A stretch of DNA of 64,000 nucleotides, taken from Ancylostoma caninum (lineage: Eukaryota > Nematoda > Chromadorea > Rhabditida > Ancylostomatidae). The notes under the pieces were generated by a model, which saw nothing but the letters and a program-made list of their open reading frames with translations, ran no database searches and was not told the DNA's origin. How positions within the stretch are numbered: position 1 is the first letter of the stretch; every line of letters begins with the position of its first letter. Positions 11,390 through 22,499 of this stretch are shown piece after piece. The position numbers were made by a program, and so were the translations under genes. The DNA is taken from positions 124,001 through 188,000 of the forward strand of contig JBAJFG010000102.1 in the NCBI GenBank assembly GCA_037903475.1, in the 5' to 3' direction.

Positions 11390-12060
11390 TTTATTTGGGA
11401 GAATTGAAATTTGGCAGTTGTCAGCTGAACTCGGAATGAAATCCTGAGCAGAATGATATATAATTCTTGGTAGTTTCTTTCACTCTCGACGGAGAATCCA
11501 GGGTGAGACAGATGCCCCGTCCGTCTCACCCTCGCGTCAGGCGCCCTCTCATATTGCGTGCTCTCTCGCTAACCTTCCTGAGCTACACGGGGCATTTGTC
11601 TCAGGCGGGCCTTTTCAGCCCAGCATGAAAGGAAGTACTAAGTATTATATACCATTGTACTCGGAATCTCACGTGCTTGGCAGCTAACAGCTGCGCAACT
11701 CCTGATTTTCCGAACTGAAAGAGATATTTAGCGGAAAAGCGCTTTTAAACCCGGCCTGTTTTCTTTGCCAGTTTTAGACAAAGAACTTGACTCCATGACC
11801 GCTGTGTGCGCAAGGATTTCGGCAATTTGAAAGACAACTGCACACCTCATCGTTTTCTGAAAATTGCCTAGAAATTTCAAAGGACGCAAATCCCCGCCTA
11901 GAATTTAAAAAATTGATTTCTTCGTGGATTCTTGGTAAAAATCGTCGGTCTTGATGTCATTTTGTAGAGAATGTCATGAGGAAGATTACAGACAACTGCG
12001 CAACATAAAGTTCTATGAGATAACCAAAATATTTAGCGAAAGTCAAGCGGATACGCTATT
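11390..12060. repeat. Diverged relative of the 39.2/55 kb repeat
   Basis: The segment around 11400-11520 (CAGCTGAACTCGGAATGAAA and the CACTCTC..CGGAGAATCCAGGGTGAGA tail) resembles the middle of the GAGCGCTC element (39166-40600 and 54905-56258) at low identity. An inverted pair GGTGAGACAGATGCCCCGT / ACGGGGCATTTGTCTCA lies at about 11500-11605. No gene is recognised. Confidence 0.35.
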
Positions 12061-12433
12061 AGTGTTGAGATGAGCGTGGGTCCCGGCACGAAAGCAGGGA
12101 GCCAGTGCAAGTCTCTGACATGTCAGCCGTCTGACATGTTAAAGCGAAAGTGTAGAGAATGTGAGCATATCTAACATTCCGCCTCTGAACATGCCATCTT
12201 TTTTCCCGTTTGAGCAGTATTAGAGCTGTTTTGGTGCGAACCATCTTAAAAAAGAGCTTCACTATCTCGCACTCTGTAAACTCCACTCTTTTTACCTTCC
12301 TCAACTTCATCGAAAAGGTTGGTGAACAACCTTCACTTTTTTGACCCAGACAACCTTCACTTTTCTGACCCCTGTCTCACCACTATCGTACCTATGCCTG
12401 AAGTTGCTATCTCGTAGGCAGACGTGTAGTAAT

Positions 12434-12491
12434 CCCCCCACATGTTGCACCAGGGTGGCAACTTTGATGCCAACATGTGGGGGGGGGGGGG
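12434..12491. repeat. Hairpin ending in a long G tract
   Basis: CCCCCCACATGTTG (12434-12447) is complementary to CAACATGTGGGGGG starting at 12471. The G run continues without interruption to about 12491. The stem encloses a 23-base loop. Such a run is unstable in replication and difficult to sequence. Confidence 0.75.
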
Positions 12492-12899
12492 ATTTTTAAA
12501 GGTCAACGAAAAGAAAAAAAGATTTAGACAGTGTTTTCAGTGCTTGGCGGCGAGACTCGCGTCCTCCGCTGGAGGTCTCGAGTCTTCCGGGCCAGAAAGT
12601 GTTCACAGGGATTTGGCGTTGCATAGCATGCGAAGCAGAGTAGCTCCTCCATTGCCGCTTTTTTATCGACTCATCGAATGATGACTTCCTCGAATAGTGG
12701 GCGAATGCCATGAGGGGTTGGCGTTGGAATTCGCTCGGTTATTTTCACTTGGAACAGTCTTCTCACTGAGGTCCCATGGGGATTATGCAGGTTTGGGAGC
12801 GCTTTCGCTTCTGAGAAGGACAGTACAATTAAGTACATAGGATGAACGAACGAGAAACGCGTCATCATAATTTGTTTTGACATTTTCTGAAAGGGGTCA

Positions 12900-13160
12900 A
12901 GATGCTGATCCACCGGTGGAGACTGGATTCGCAGAAGCCTAAAGGAGGGGGCACGAGAGTATATGGGACCACGGATGGAGAATGGGTCTGCTGTTACTCA
13001 AGAGAGTGGAGAAAATTGGAAAACACCAAGATACGAACCCAGCGATGGAGACTGGGTCCGCCATGACCCAGTAGCCCAACGCCAGGATACGGGTCCATGA
13101 ATGGGATTGGGTGCACGTGGCCCAATAGTGGAGAAAACGCTAGATGCACGTCTGCCGGTG
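12900..13160. repeat. Degenerate minisatellite
   Basis: Several imperfect units with the words ATGGAGA(A/C)TGGGTC, GATACG(A/G)(A/G)(A/C)CC and (G/A)TGGAGAAAA(T/C/A). Unit length is irregular (about 60-70 bases). No coding role is visible. Confidence 0.5.
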
Positions 13161-14055
13161 GAATAGGTGTGCGCTACGTGCTCATTCATTTCTAAGTCGA
13201 CCACCTCTACTTCTTAACAATATGAGGAAGTAGAAGCCCATCAATTGGACTATCTTAATAACGTGAAGCTTGAATCATTTGACTAATCGCAATGCATCGC
13301 TTACACTGAATTGTTCAAAGCTATCTGGGAGGTACTGCGCAGAGTTGGGAGCGGCTGGTCATAAGGGGATCATGAATGTATAAGAAATGAAAAAAAACAA
13401 TAGGTGATGTCATTGCATCGGAAAATAGCTTTAAGTGTAGGTGCGTGATTAAGGACTTGAAAGCAAGGCTAGGATCGCGAGAAGACTGGAAACCCGACGT
13501 CTGCGTGGCTACCAGACTAGTAGAATACACTCAATTCAAAAGGAAGATTGCGTACTTGAGCTCAGTTAATGATTATTACGGTAGATCTTTTAATTTTCCA
13601 AGCATTTCGCATATGTGAAGCTTTCGCACATACAAGCGGTTGCTCCACCCTACCTTCTAGCGTTCCGGAGGAGCGATAGTCGAACAAAATTTGGAAAGGA
13701 ACAACACTCCTTTGCAGTTACGTCTTCACTGGATTTATAGATTTTGGAAATTTCTTACCAGCCATCATGTTGTGGTTATTGTGGACATAGCAAATTTAAG
13801 AAGATCGTGTCATTTGATGCTCATATTTTATCTTATTCCGTTGTTCTGACCAATTTGTGTTATTTTTCGGCAGGATCTATGTGTGCGTCTCTGAAGAGCT
13901 AAGGACTTATTTTTCTGCTACGAGCCCTCGTTCTACACTAAACTCATCGTTTTTTTATCAGCACCAAAAATGAGCAAAACTCATCGTGGGGAGGAGATTG
14001 GCCAATTTCGAGAACAGGTTTGAGGTCAGCATCGCAAGCTGCATAGTGCAGTATA
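13161..14055. other. No gene recognised
   Basis: AT-rich sequence with only short frames. Nothing repeats within the window that I could detect. Confidence 0.35.
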
Positions 14056-14074
14056 AATCTCACTATGAATGCCC

Positions 14075-14165
14075 ATACTGACTCAATATACTTCCCAGAT
14101 ACTACGCCAATCTATAGCTCACATAACGATTTGAAGGAAAGGAAAGCATCAGGAAAAGACAGTAA
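14075..14165 (-). pseudogene. Possible PLE C-terminal tail fragment
   Basis: On the minus strand this segment matches the end of the PLE P1 protein and its stop codon (36640-36690). Shared words include CGCCAATCTA and a Phe-Leu-x-Phe-x-Ser-Leu-Cys ending followed by a stop at the same place. It is only about 70 bases, so it could be a chance match or a very short 3' fragment. Confidence 0.35.
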
Positions 14166-15180
14166 AAACGCGGTTAAACCTTGAGCTTCATATGTATTAG
14201 CTCGAGAAAAGCCTACAGAGCTTCTTATACCATGTAGTTATGAAATCAAAGAAGTTGCGATTGAATGCAGTTATAATTGATGGGACACTTTAACATAGTG
14301 CAACAACCGAACACACAAGACCTGATGTGAGAAAAATGGTAGTTAATGATTAAGAGGGAACAGAATGCACTATCTAGATATGAAGGAGAAATGGTGATAG
14401 CAAAGCGAGTACGATACTTTACAGTTTGTGAAACAGAAGAAGATCGCCATGTTTCTAAGTTTGCTGTTCAATATGCAATAATTTGAAGAACCTAGAGTCA
14501 TCAAATTCTATTCTTGAAAGAATATTACTTTTTTGGAAGAAAGGCCCCAACAATTTGCGCAACATGAACTGAAACAGTTGCTTAGAAAACACGGATTAAT
14601 TCATATGATCAATGTTCAGAGCCTTGTGCACGCAATTTTCGATGATTGAGCATGTTGTGTTGGGTAATGATATTTCAGAGGATTACTGATGAGATGGAGT
14701 CAGAATTTGGAATAATGGGATCAATGCTAAGATGTGGTTGGAGACATACATATTTTGCAGCACAGCTCAAAAAGTGAGTGGTTTGCCACATAAGGGAAGG
14801 GTACCGGACGTTCACGTTATCCCGAAATGGGGTACACCTCATAATATGGAGGCTGATCACCATGATGAAATTCAGGACGGATGACTATTCCTTCAACAGC
14901 TCTTATATAGTATTTCCTCAAAATCCAGATTAAGGCAGCAATAGATTTTGTGATTACATGATACAATGCGACAAACATATAGGGACAGAACCTATGAATC
15001 AACCTAATAATTCCAACCTTATAGAATCATTTGCCCCAAGGATTAAACAGTTTCGTGACACTAAAATTAGTTTTTGTTCTTGCCCCCCCCCCATGTTTAT
15101 AGCACCTCATCTTAGTTCTAAGGGAATACTCTTAGCTCAGCCAAAACTCACTAGAATCTACACATTTCTGCCAACCAGAA
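14166..15180. other. No gene recognised
   Basis: AT-rich, with no recognisable motif apart from the run of C at about 15085-15093. Confidence 0.3.
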
Positions 15181-15186
15181 ACATGT

Positions 15187-15620
15187 TTATTGATTCCGGT
15201 TGCGGACGAACATCTGGGGGCGATGAATTCGTCCAATGCTGTTTCCACTCAGGGATTGATTATCCGAGCATTTCTTGAAGAGGAAGACTCCGAAGTGCTG
15301 GTAGAAGAACAAATCGGTAGGATGAAGGTCCGGCGAGGGTGGTGGTGGGTGCAGCGTTTCGTAGTCCATCTCGTTCAACCTCCTCAGCAGTGGTTACCCA
15401 ACATGGTGTCGAGTGTTGTCGTGAAAATGATTGATCCCTTTCTCTCCTTTGAAGCCGTGCATATCTGTTGAAGCATGCAGTGCATCCTCTCGATTCTTTC
15501 TTTGTCAGTCAATTCGATGTTTATTCCAATTACACCATAATTTTCTGGCAGCACTACATGGGGGAGAGGAACTCTCTTCAAGACGTTGCTCTTACGAATC
15601 AGTGAAAATGTAGGGAAAAA
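15187..15620 (-). pseudogene. mariner transposase remnant 1 (C-terminal half)
   Basis: Two minus-strand frames hold the end of a mariner-family transposase. The 15581-15384 frame includes residues matching the region before the second catalytic Asp and then a frameshifted HDN-type block. The 15378-15187 frame carries the diagnostic LHPPPPSPDLHPTDLFFYQHF, i.e. the PPYSPDLxPxDxxxF box with the last catalytic Asp. The N-terminal DNA-binding half and the terminal repeats were not found. Mariner enzymes catalyse cut-and-paste transposition into TA. This one cannot be active. Confidence 0.75.
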
Positions 15621-15732
15621 ATGAACCTTTTCAAAGAACTCATGATACTTCTTTCAGGTATGCAGATCTGTATACATGCAACGTCTATAATCTTATTGAA
15701 TACTCGGGCACACACTATTTCAACTCACCTAT

Positions 15733-16212
15733 TCAACTCTTGCCACATGAAGATAAAATAATGCGAGGATTCATTGATACTAAAAGTATCAACACCTTTG
15801 ACGAGGTGTGTCCGTTATATCTATTTTGTTGGAAAAATAAAATGAAATGATAGTTTGAACGAATTGGTGAAGAGCGTCTGAGTTTCTGCTCTATTTTCAC
15901 TATTATGGTTGGAGGAGGGGTATATTCAACATAATTATAACAGAGCCGACGGTTACTCTGCACGCCGATGCCCTTTCTCTGGGTTATGGTAATCATACAA
16001 AAAAGACGGTAGCCATCGACCGTAGATAGACACTTCTCCCAGAGTCTGACCAAATTCCAGCAATGTCTGTTATACCTACTTTGTTGGAAAAATGAAAGGG
16101 AATGATAGTTTGAACAAACTGGTGAAGAGCATCTGAGTTTCTGCTCTATGTTCACTATTATGGTGTTCCGCTTGCTCTTAATTGATGGATACTCGAGTGT
16201 ACTCGCGGCCAT
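15733..16212 (-). repeat. Direct duplication underlying a 159-codon open frame
   Basis: About 92 bases at 15830-15920 recur at 16075-16165 with a few substitutions (shared words GTTGGAAAAAT, GATAGTTTGAAC, TGAGTTTCTGCTCTAT). A minus-strand frame stays open across both copies and the spacer. The predicted protein therefore contains two similar blocks (IEQKLRxSSP..SNYH..FFQQ.RYN). No family is recognised. Retention of the frame over an imperfect duplication is mildly suggestive but may be chance. Confidence 0.4.
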
Positions 16213-16647
16213 TCTTGTTTGAACGTGGCTCTTTTGTGGCCATAAAACTGTACCGTCTCGTCACAACGTAGAGTAAGAGTGTGTGCGCAACGCTGAAGGC
16301 CGAAACTGCTTTCATCCTCTGCAGAATGAAACTTTTCATTACCAGAAAAGATTTTCATTCACAAGTAAACGAAGCAATACCCTGCCACCACTAACGCGTT
16401 TCCGGCGTTTTTGCAGCGAAAGTGCTCTTGCACACTCTCACTGCTGGTACGTGATGATGAGGTGAAAATGCCGCGAAGTAAGCCAGTTCGGAATAGAACA
16501 ATGGCGAGAAGACATAATTTCGCAATCCAATCACGTCTTTCACTAAGCACCAAAAACCATTTTGTATTCACACAGCACGCGCAGCATCTCATCCCAAATA
16601 ATTATGCATTAAGACATAATCCACGGAAATCTGCACTTCTGAGTTAA

Positions 16648-17394
16648 AGGCAGCACCCACGGAAATTTTCAACTCCAAGATTTCAAGATAACCTTGGGTT
16701 TTCGACCATGAAGAACACATCTATGAGGTTCATTTCCACTTGAAAGTCACAGGAAAACAATTTTCGGATACTCTGAATTTGCTGCGATTGAACAAAACGG
16801 TCGAGTTGTCAGGCATGGGGTAGGGCAAAAAGTCGATAACACTGACTTGATCGCCACGTATTTCCTCGATGGATTTGGATATTTTCGTGGTTTTGCAGCA
16901 TATTCAAGTCAGAAAAGAACAGAAATCAGAATGAAGTGTGGGCTGCACAGACTTACTGGTGAAGGAAAAAGGAGTACAAGTGGGAAAGAATGGAAAAGAA
17001 ATAGTACAAACACACAAAATAGGAAGAAATGTTGTTATGAAAAGAGAAAACGGAAAACAGCTGGTGAAAAGTAAGATTAGAATGCAAACAGACAGCTGCA
17101 GCCAAAGTACTGTAAGAATGGTACTTAAAAGTCCGCGAAACAAAATTTTTTCAAAGAAAAACTGAGCGATTATATGTGAAAACAGGTGATTCGTTCCAAT
17201 ATCGCCCCACGGCTATTTCTGCGCAGCAGGTCAACTCGTACCAGCAGGCTGGGTTCGAACTGTTGAACTGATGTTCTATTTGCGATATCTCATTAAATGC
17301 GGGGTTTCTGACAGCATTTCCATCACAGAATTGTCGGGACAATGCCTCAGGTTCGAAAACTCTCAGAAGGTGAAGATTATCGTGGGTGCTGCCT
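16648..17394. mobile_element. TTAA-flanked element with AGGCAGCACCCACG ends (747 bp)
   Basis: Starts AGGCAGCACCCACGG immediately after TTAA (16644-16647) and ends CGTGGGTGCTGCCT immediately before TTAA (17395-17398). Terminal inverted repeats are about 14 bp, and the TTAA duplication matches the piggyBac target. No transposase motif is seen in the interior, which is A-rich with short frames, so it is most likely non-autonomous. Its ends begin AGGCAG like the other TTAA family in this window (AGGCAGTGTCTCA), suggesting a common transposase. Confidence 0.75.
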
Positions 17395-17529
17395 TTAAGT
17401 TATTGTTGGTGTGATTAGTTACTAGGGAATGATAACAGTGAGTGAAACATTAAGAATTGCCACTGCCTTGCACAGATCTTGCCATGGACGCTGATGTTAG
17501 AAGCAGTGTGTAACTGCAGGGACCGCTAT

Positions 17530-17835
17530 CAAAATGTTCACTTCATCCAAACACATGCGAGCCGCTGAGTGCAAAGATACGCTTTAGGTCTCAGAGAAAC
17601 GTCGAAAACCTCATATATTACAGGATTTTTTGGCCGATAATTCCGAAATTCTCAGCCATTTTACGAGAGGTTTCATTTCGCAGCAAAAGCTGACTGAGAG
17701 TGTGTCATGGTTTTCCAACACGGCAGTACTTGCTCAACCGCTAATGGCCACTGCTGAGAAGTTCATTTTGATTTGCCATCTTCACTTCTCAGCTCCGCTT
17801 CTTCTAGGTTCCCAGCAAGGAAACTCAACACCAAA
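17530..17835 (+). mobile_element. TTAA-family element, internal fragment
   Basis: Matches the interior of the 4941-5235 and 23588-24059 copies (GAGCCGCTGAGTGCAAAGAT, GAAACGTCGAAAACC, TTCCGAAATTCTCAGCC, CAACACGGCAGTACTTG). Both AGGCAGTGTCTCA termini are missing. Confidence 0.6.
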
Positions 17836-17999
17836 TTTGAACTTTAACACATTCGCGACAACGCAGATTTTCCGCTCAGGGCCACTTTGGACCGAAGCGA
17901 GTTTGCGCTTGTTTCTCATCGCAGTTGCGAGAATTAGGGCATATTTGACATGCTGATCACAAATATGCCATCTATTTTACTTGGTAAAGCACTTCTGTA

Positions 18000-18660
18000 G
18001 TGTTACTGTATGTATACTGTAGAAACTGTAGAAAGACCTTTTTCTATCAGAATTCAACCAAAATTCGCACAGGAGGGTTATTTTACGTGCAGATTAAGAA
18101 TATGATATCCATTGTCTACCGTATCGCATCACTGCGGGGTTACTGCAATCATAATGTAGGAACTGTGGGAAAGGTTTCGCATCAAAATTTGTCCGAAACT
18201 GGGGTTATTTTACACTCTGATCTCGAATATGGCACCTATCTCGAATGTGGATCTCAAATTCGTGTTCAGCATGTCAGATACACTCACTTGCCAAAGTTTC
18301 ACTGAATATGGTGAATAAACTCCATCTAGAATGAGCCTACAGTAACCCTACAGTACTGCGCTACGGTACAAAATGAATGTCAATTTCGTGCTCAGCATGT
18401 TAAATAACCCCACTTGCTAAAGTTTCACTGGATTTGGTGAATAAAATGCATCTACAGTATGCCTACAGTAGCCATACGATAACGCTACAGTAGCCTTAGA
18501 GTATTGCTCTACGGTGCAGGACTGATGGCGTATTTATGTTCATCACGTCAAGTAACCCCAAAAGTTCAAATTTGCTGTAGAGGCTGTGAGAAAATACATC
18601 AACAGTATCCACAGTATGACTACAGTAATCCTACAGTATCGCAGTTACGGTACGAAATGG
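18000..18660. repeat. CTACAGTA-rich tandem repeat, about 127-bp period
   Basis: A unit containing GCTCAGCATGT(T/C)A, CCACTTGC(T/C)AAAGTTTCACTG and GGTGAATAAA recurs at 18263 and 18390 (period 127), with more divergent units on either side. Each unit carries multiple CTACAGTA words. The Leu- and Tyr-rich frames here are by-products. Confidence 0.65.
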
Positions 18661-18721
18661 ATGCCATGTTGGGGGGGGGGAATTTGGGGGAGCTCCACCT
18701 AAGAAAAAGGGATAAAACAGA

Positions 18722-18787
18722 TACGACCCACCGGTGGGTCGTACTGTCCTCTACGTAACTTCCCGTACGACCCACCGGTGGGTCGTA
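18722..18787. repeat. Pair of identical perfect 22-bp palindromes
   Basis: TACGACCCACC followed by its exact reverse complement occurs at 18722-18743 and again at 18766-18787, in direct orientation 44 bases apart. Both are followed by CTGTCC or TTGTCC. Each could extrude as a loop-free cruciform. Confidence 0.9.
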
Positions 18788-18894
18788 TTGTCCGTTATGT
18801 GTTAAACAGGGTTTTCTGACCGTTCTTCCTTCAGATTTCAAGGAAATCACTGAAATAGCAATGCGGCGAGTAGAACCAGATTTTTCTGATATTC

Positions 18895-19140
18895 TTATGC
18901 ACATCATGAGGTGACACATTGCCTTCCATAAGGGCTTTTTATTGTCGGTTCATTGGAGCTTATCCAGGCTCGGTCACTTGAAATACTGACATAATGGAGT
19001 GGGCTGAGCGTGGGCATTGGTTGAAAGTTTGGCTGACCACGGTAAAATTTACGACGCAACCACGACGACGAAGTACCTCGCATCCAAGTTTGGCTGAGTG
19101 ATTGGCATCCACTACCGGAAAGTGAATACACTCCTTGGAT
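18895..19140 (-). mobile_element. TTAA-family terminus and GCTGACC repeat fragment
   Basis: CATCATGAGGTGACACATTGCC at 18902-18923 is a degenerate copy of the TTAA-family terminus. The following 200 bases contain GAAAGTTTGGCTGACCACGGT, the unit of the minisatellite at 22500-22671. No coding region is recognised. Confidence 0.4.
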
Positions 19141-19184
19141 ATTTTTGAAATGAAGCTCTCATTTTGAGAGCTTATTTGTTTAAA

Positions 19185-19960
19185 CTAGTCTGGCCGTCCG
19201 GCTGACGCCGGACTTCCAAACTTTTCCTAATGCTCGCTTCGCTCGCATGGCTTCATCCCTTCTTTATTCAAATAAAGTCACAGCTATTCCACATTTTTGC
19301 TATAATGTGTCCCACACCCTTTCCATTGCTTTTTTCTTATGTAAAAATGCACTTATCAAAGAGGATTAACCTTCTCGAAGCAATTTGATCATTTGCTCAA
19401 CTGAAATAGCTTTTAGTAACTATATATAACCGGTTCAAACTGGATTGACCACAGAAAATGGTCTATCATTCTTTGTTTGTTATAACTGGTCAAGTGATAA
19501 GAGCCAGTTAGAACATATAAAAGTAGAGGGTGCGGTGTGTTCATAAACAAATGAGAAGAGAAGAACGCGGGCGAGGACGGAGGAGGAAGGATTCACACGG
19601 ATCGCATACTAATCCGCGCAGTGGTCTGACATCTAGTTTTTTTTTACAATTGATGTTAGACGCAATCGAATCGATTTAACAAATCTTGACCTAACTCATG
19701 ACATTTCCCTGAGTAGTGGGCACCGGCGCACCCCTCCTGCATCGGTAGCTATATTTTCAGGCGCTCCTCCACTTTTGAGCGCAGGCGCACCCTTATCACA
19801 GCAGTAGACCCGTCGCCCTCCACTTTAGGCGCCGGCGCACCTTTATCACAGTAGTGGACCCGTCTACCCACACTTTGGGCGCCGGCGCACTTACCACAGC
19901 AGCGGACCCGTCTCCCCCCACTTTGAGCGCCGGCGCACCCTTCATGTAACGGTGGAGTGG
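19185..19960 (-). mobile_element. Helitron-like 3' end 1 with minisatellite
   Basis: Read on the minus strand, a 50-bp-period minisatellite (19740-19950, unit CGCCCAAAGTGTGG..GGGTCCACTACTGTGATAA..GCGCCGG) is followed at 19213-19196 by the hairpin GTCCGGCGTCAGCCGGAC, then GGCCAGA and the terminal CTAG next to a host T. A short hairpin just before CTRR-T is the established Helitron 3' signature. The 5' TC terminus could not be placed and no Rep/helicase is present, so this is a non-autonomous copy. Confidence 0.65.
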
Positions 19961-19997
19961 TCGGCATCACTCTAAGCCACGCCCTCGAATTTCGTTC

Positions 19998-20000
<3 letters not shown>

Positions 20001-20074
<74 letters not shown>
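20001..20074. repeat. (AC)37 microsatellite
   Basis: An uninterrupted dinucleotide run of 74 bases. It explains the Thr-His and Cys-Val frames on the two strands. Confidence 0.97.
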
Positions 20075-20077
<3 letters not shown>

Positions 20078-20483
20078 ACACACAAAGTAAGCCCGTTATT
20101 ATAAGTCATGATTATGCACTTTGTGAAAGGGTACATAGGGAGAGACTTCTACTGACAATGAGCACATGGTTTGGAGAGTAGCGATCGAATTCTGTCGAAG
20201 TTCGACTCGATATTTTCAAATCCATTCCTACCATGCAATTTCCAACGATAAAAGAGATCTTCTACTGATCAGGGTCAAGCGTTCTATGGGAATTTCCCAT
20301 AAGGGGGTCGTATGGAGACGTGGGGATGGGGTGCTGGGAAGGGGGGTCGTATTGGAGACGTGGGGATGAAGTAATTAGAGGGGTGGCTTGGTCACTGAAT
20401 GTGAATTCATGATTATTTTATGACGTTATGACAAATGACGGTCCTCCCTTGCTAGCAAGAACGATCACGTCATTACGTGTTGA

Positions 20484-20552
20484 AACAGGAGTAGTTGGCA
20501 TTGGATGAGAGAAAACGGTTTCAGCGCACCCACAGGTTCGATTCCCGGCGCC
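20484..20552 (+). other. tRNA-like block with consensus B box
   Basis: Contains TAGTTGGCATTGG (A-box-like) followed about 40 bases later by GGTTCGATTCCCGGCGCC, a perfect RNA polymerase III B box plus the 3' side of an acceptor stem. No matching 5' acceptor strand was found, so this is a tRNA-derived fragment rather than a gene. A partner in inverted orientation lies at 21498-21575. Confidence 0.5.
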
Positions 20553-21497
20553 TTCAATAGATTTCTGCATGAGTCGAATCACTTCAGAATGAAACGTGGA
20601 GTAGAGAGGGTGGAAATGCTAAAAAGAAATGAAGCGTGGATAGCGAGATCGATGGATTTCACATGCGAAAATTCGCCTGCAGGGCCCGTCAGAACGTGGA
20701 AAAGTAAGGTGACTTAGTTCTCGTGCTGAAGTTCTCTAACTCCAAATCAGCAAATGCTTTTCAAAGTATCCGAAGAGGAGAATCAGCTCTATCTTTTATC
20801 AGAGTCTCATTTTTCTAGAGCTTCATATTTTTTGGGAGCTCGGTGGGAAATTTTTCAAATTTTCGGGTCTCGGAGGGGAAATTTCTCATCTAACTCACTC
20901 AAGCAGGAGCAAACATTGGGGCACGAAAATGGGGATGAAGAATTAATGCTTGAAGCTCTATCAGGAAAGGTGGTGAACTTTCGACGGAAGGCAAACTCTC
21001 TTCATGGGAGTTGAAGAAGTGAAAACCTCGCAATTTGAGCAGATTGTGAAAATGGAGTATCTATTTGAAAAATCACTGAGAAGCAATTTGCAGACTTCTT
21101 ATCTATGTCTTGGATGAGGAAATTTCCCATCTGCGCAGAGTTTGGCTCTACGAAGTTCGCTCGTTTTCCCGCAACTTAGACGGGAAATCGATGGGAAACT
21201 TGCCAAATTTCCCAACGGCTTCCCATCGAGCTCCAAAAAATATGAAGTTCTAGAAAATTGAAACTCTGGCGGAAGCTAGAGCTGATCGTCCTCTATGGAC
21301 GCCTTGAGAAGCATCTGTTGATTTCGAGTCAGGGAACTTCAGTGCTAGTCATCCACGAACTGACGGGCCATGCAGGCGAATTTTTGCGTTTGTATTCGAT
21401 CGATTTCGCTTCCCTCACTTCATTTTCAAATCTTTCCATCCTCTCTACTCCACACTAAATTCTGAAGCAGTTCCGACCCGTGCAAAAATGCGTTGGA

Positions 21498-21575
21498 GGC
21501 GCCGGGGAGCGAACCCGTGAGCGCTCGAATGCCAGCGCTGAAACCGACTTCTCGCATGCGCTGCCAATCAGTCCT
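21498..21575 (-). other. Inverted tRNA-like block in hAT-like copy A
   Basis: On the minus strand, ACTGATTGGCAGCGCATGCG leads to a hairpin-like segment and then GGGTTCGCTCCCCGGCGCC, again resembling the T arm and acceptor 3' side of a tRNA. It mirrors the block at 20484-20552 inside the same element. Confidence 0.45.
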
Positions 21576-21849
21576 GTTTTGACACGTAATGACGTGAACG
21601 TTCTTGCTCGCTGCCTGTTCCGATCGGATAAGAAACTATGCATATCGACTTCAAGGTTGTTTTAGATTTAATTTTGGCCTTTTTAATGTGTTTATTTTGT
21701 ATCTTTTTCCCTTGAAACTGCTCAGTGTACAATAAAAGCATGCGGGGCACAGAGGGGGATGGGGTCGGAAATAGGTGGGGTTGGACGATGGAATAGGGGG
21801 GGGGGGGTCGTATTGAGGGTCGGTTTTCCTATCGTCATATTTGACCCTG

Positions 21850-22420
21850 TTGATAGAACATCTTCAACATCGTATACCCAGACGGTTTTCAGAGTCTTCT
21901 TCTTAGCGAGCTTCAGCATCAGAGTTCCAATTCTAGTTGATTGCATGCGATAAGACATGATGTTACTGGGCCACATATCAGCTACGATGAAACCAATGCC
22001 GCCAATGCTTCGTTGTCCTAATCCGCATCCTAAGAAAATTTCAGAGCCATTTTTCCATTTTGCTGCGAGCTCATTTTCCCTTCTCGTTTCGCATATGCCC
22101 ATTACGTCACATTTTAACTTTTTCCGATCGATTTACAAGTTGATCATCTCTCGATATTCCTCGATAGTTGTACGTACCTATCGAGAGATTCAATTCTGAA
22201 TATACGCCATCCTGCGCATATGAGATTCTTGGCGACCTCTCGTGATTTCACAGTCTGCTCGCTGGGGTGGTAAGGAGGGCGTCCTGATGTACCGGGAACT
22301 GATGTCCCTGAACATGGAAACTTGTAGCCCTTATGGTCGAGTTACCTGCTAACTAAGAGAACCATGACTTCGTTTCGTCTTTTCGCCTTCACCTTGCCCA
22401 AGGGATCCCACGAAGAGCAC
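21850..22420 (-). pseudogene. RTE-2 endonuclease fragment
   Basis: A minus-strand frame carries VMGICETRRENELA (the catalytic Glu block of the AP-like endonuclease), then a glycine-rich GGIGFIV segment and QSTRIGTLMLKL, the same order as in RTE-1 but clearly a different lineage. It most likely belongs to the lineage whose reverse transcriptase is at 23290-25260 and 43500-44690. It ends abruptly at 21850 against the hAT-like element. The bases 22200-22420 are probably the 5' non-coding region. The C-terminal Asp and SDH motifs are absent. Confidence 0.75.
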
Positions 22421-22499
22421 TTTGGTGAGTATTTGACTCGGGGTGACATCATCGGCGCAAGATGGGCAAAACCGTCTAGTCAGACTGCTCAGACAATGG

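Larger units (their letters stand above)
20270..21849. mobile_element. hAT-like non-autonomous element, copy A (1580 bp)
   Basis: Starts CAGGGTCAAGCGTTCTATGG and ends with a diverged reverse complement (ATATTTGACCCTG). The whole element is colinear with copy B at 27756-29289, which has an 8-bp duplication. Just inside each end are G-rich GGGGGTCGTATGG blocks. Further in lie inverted tRNA-like blocks: GGTTCGATTCCCGGCGCC at 20535-20552 and, on the other strand, 21516-21498. No hAT transposase motif is present. The flanks of this copy (CTACTGAT and TTGATAGA) do not match, and an RTE-2 fragment abuts the right end, so the right junction may have been rearranged. Confidence 0.75.

Noticed and set aside
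19749..20181. Cys-Val and Thr-His rich ORFs around 20 kb
   Set aside because: They are translations of the (AC)37 microsatellite and the neighbouring minisatellite.
20535..20552. A functional tRNA gene at 20.5 kb
   Set aside because: There is a good B box and acceptor 3' side, but no complementary 5' acceptor strand or convincing anticodon arm.
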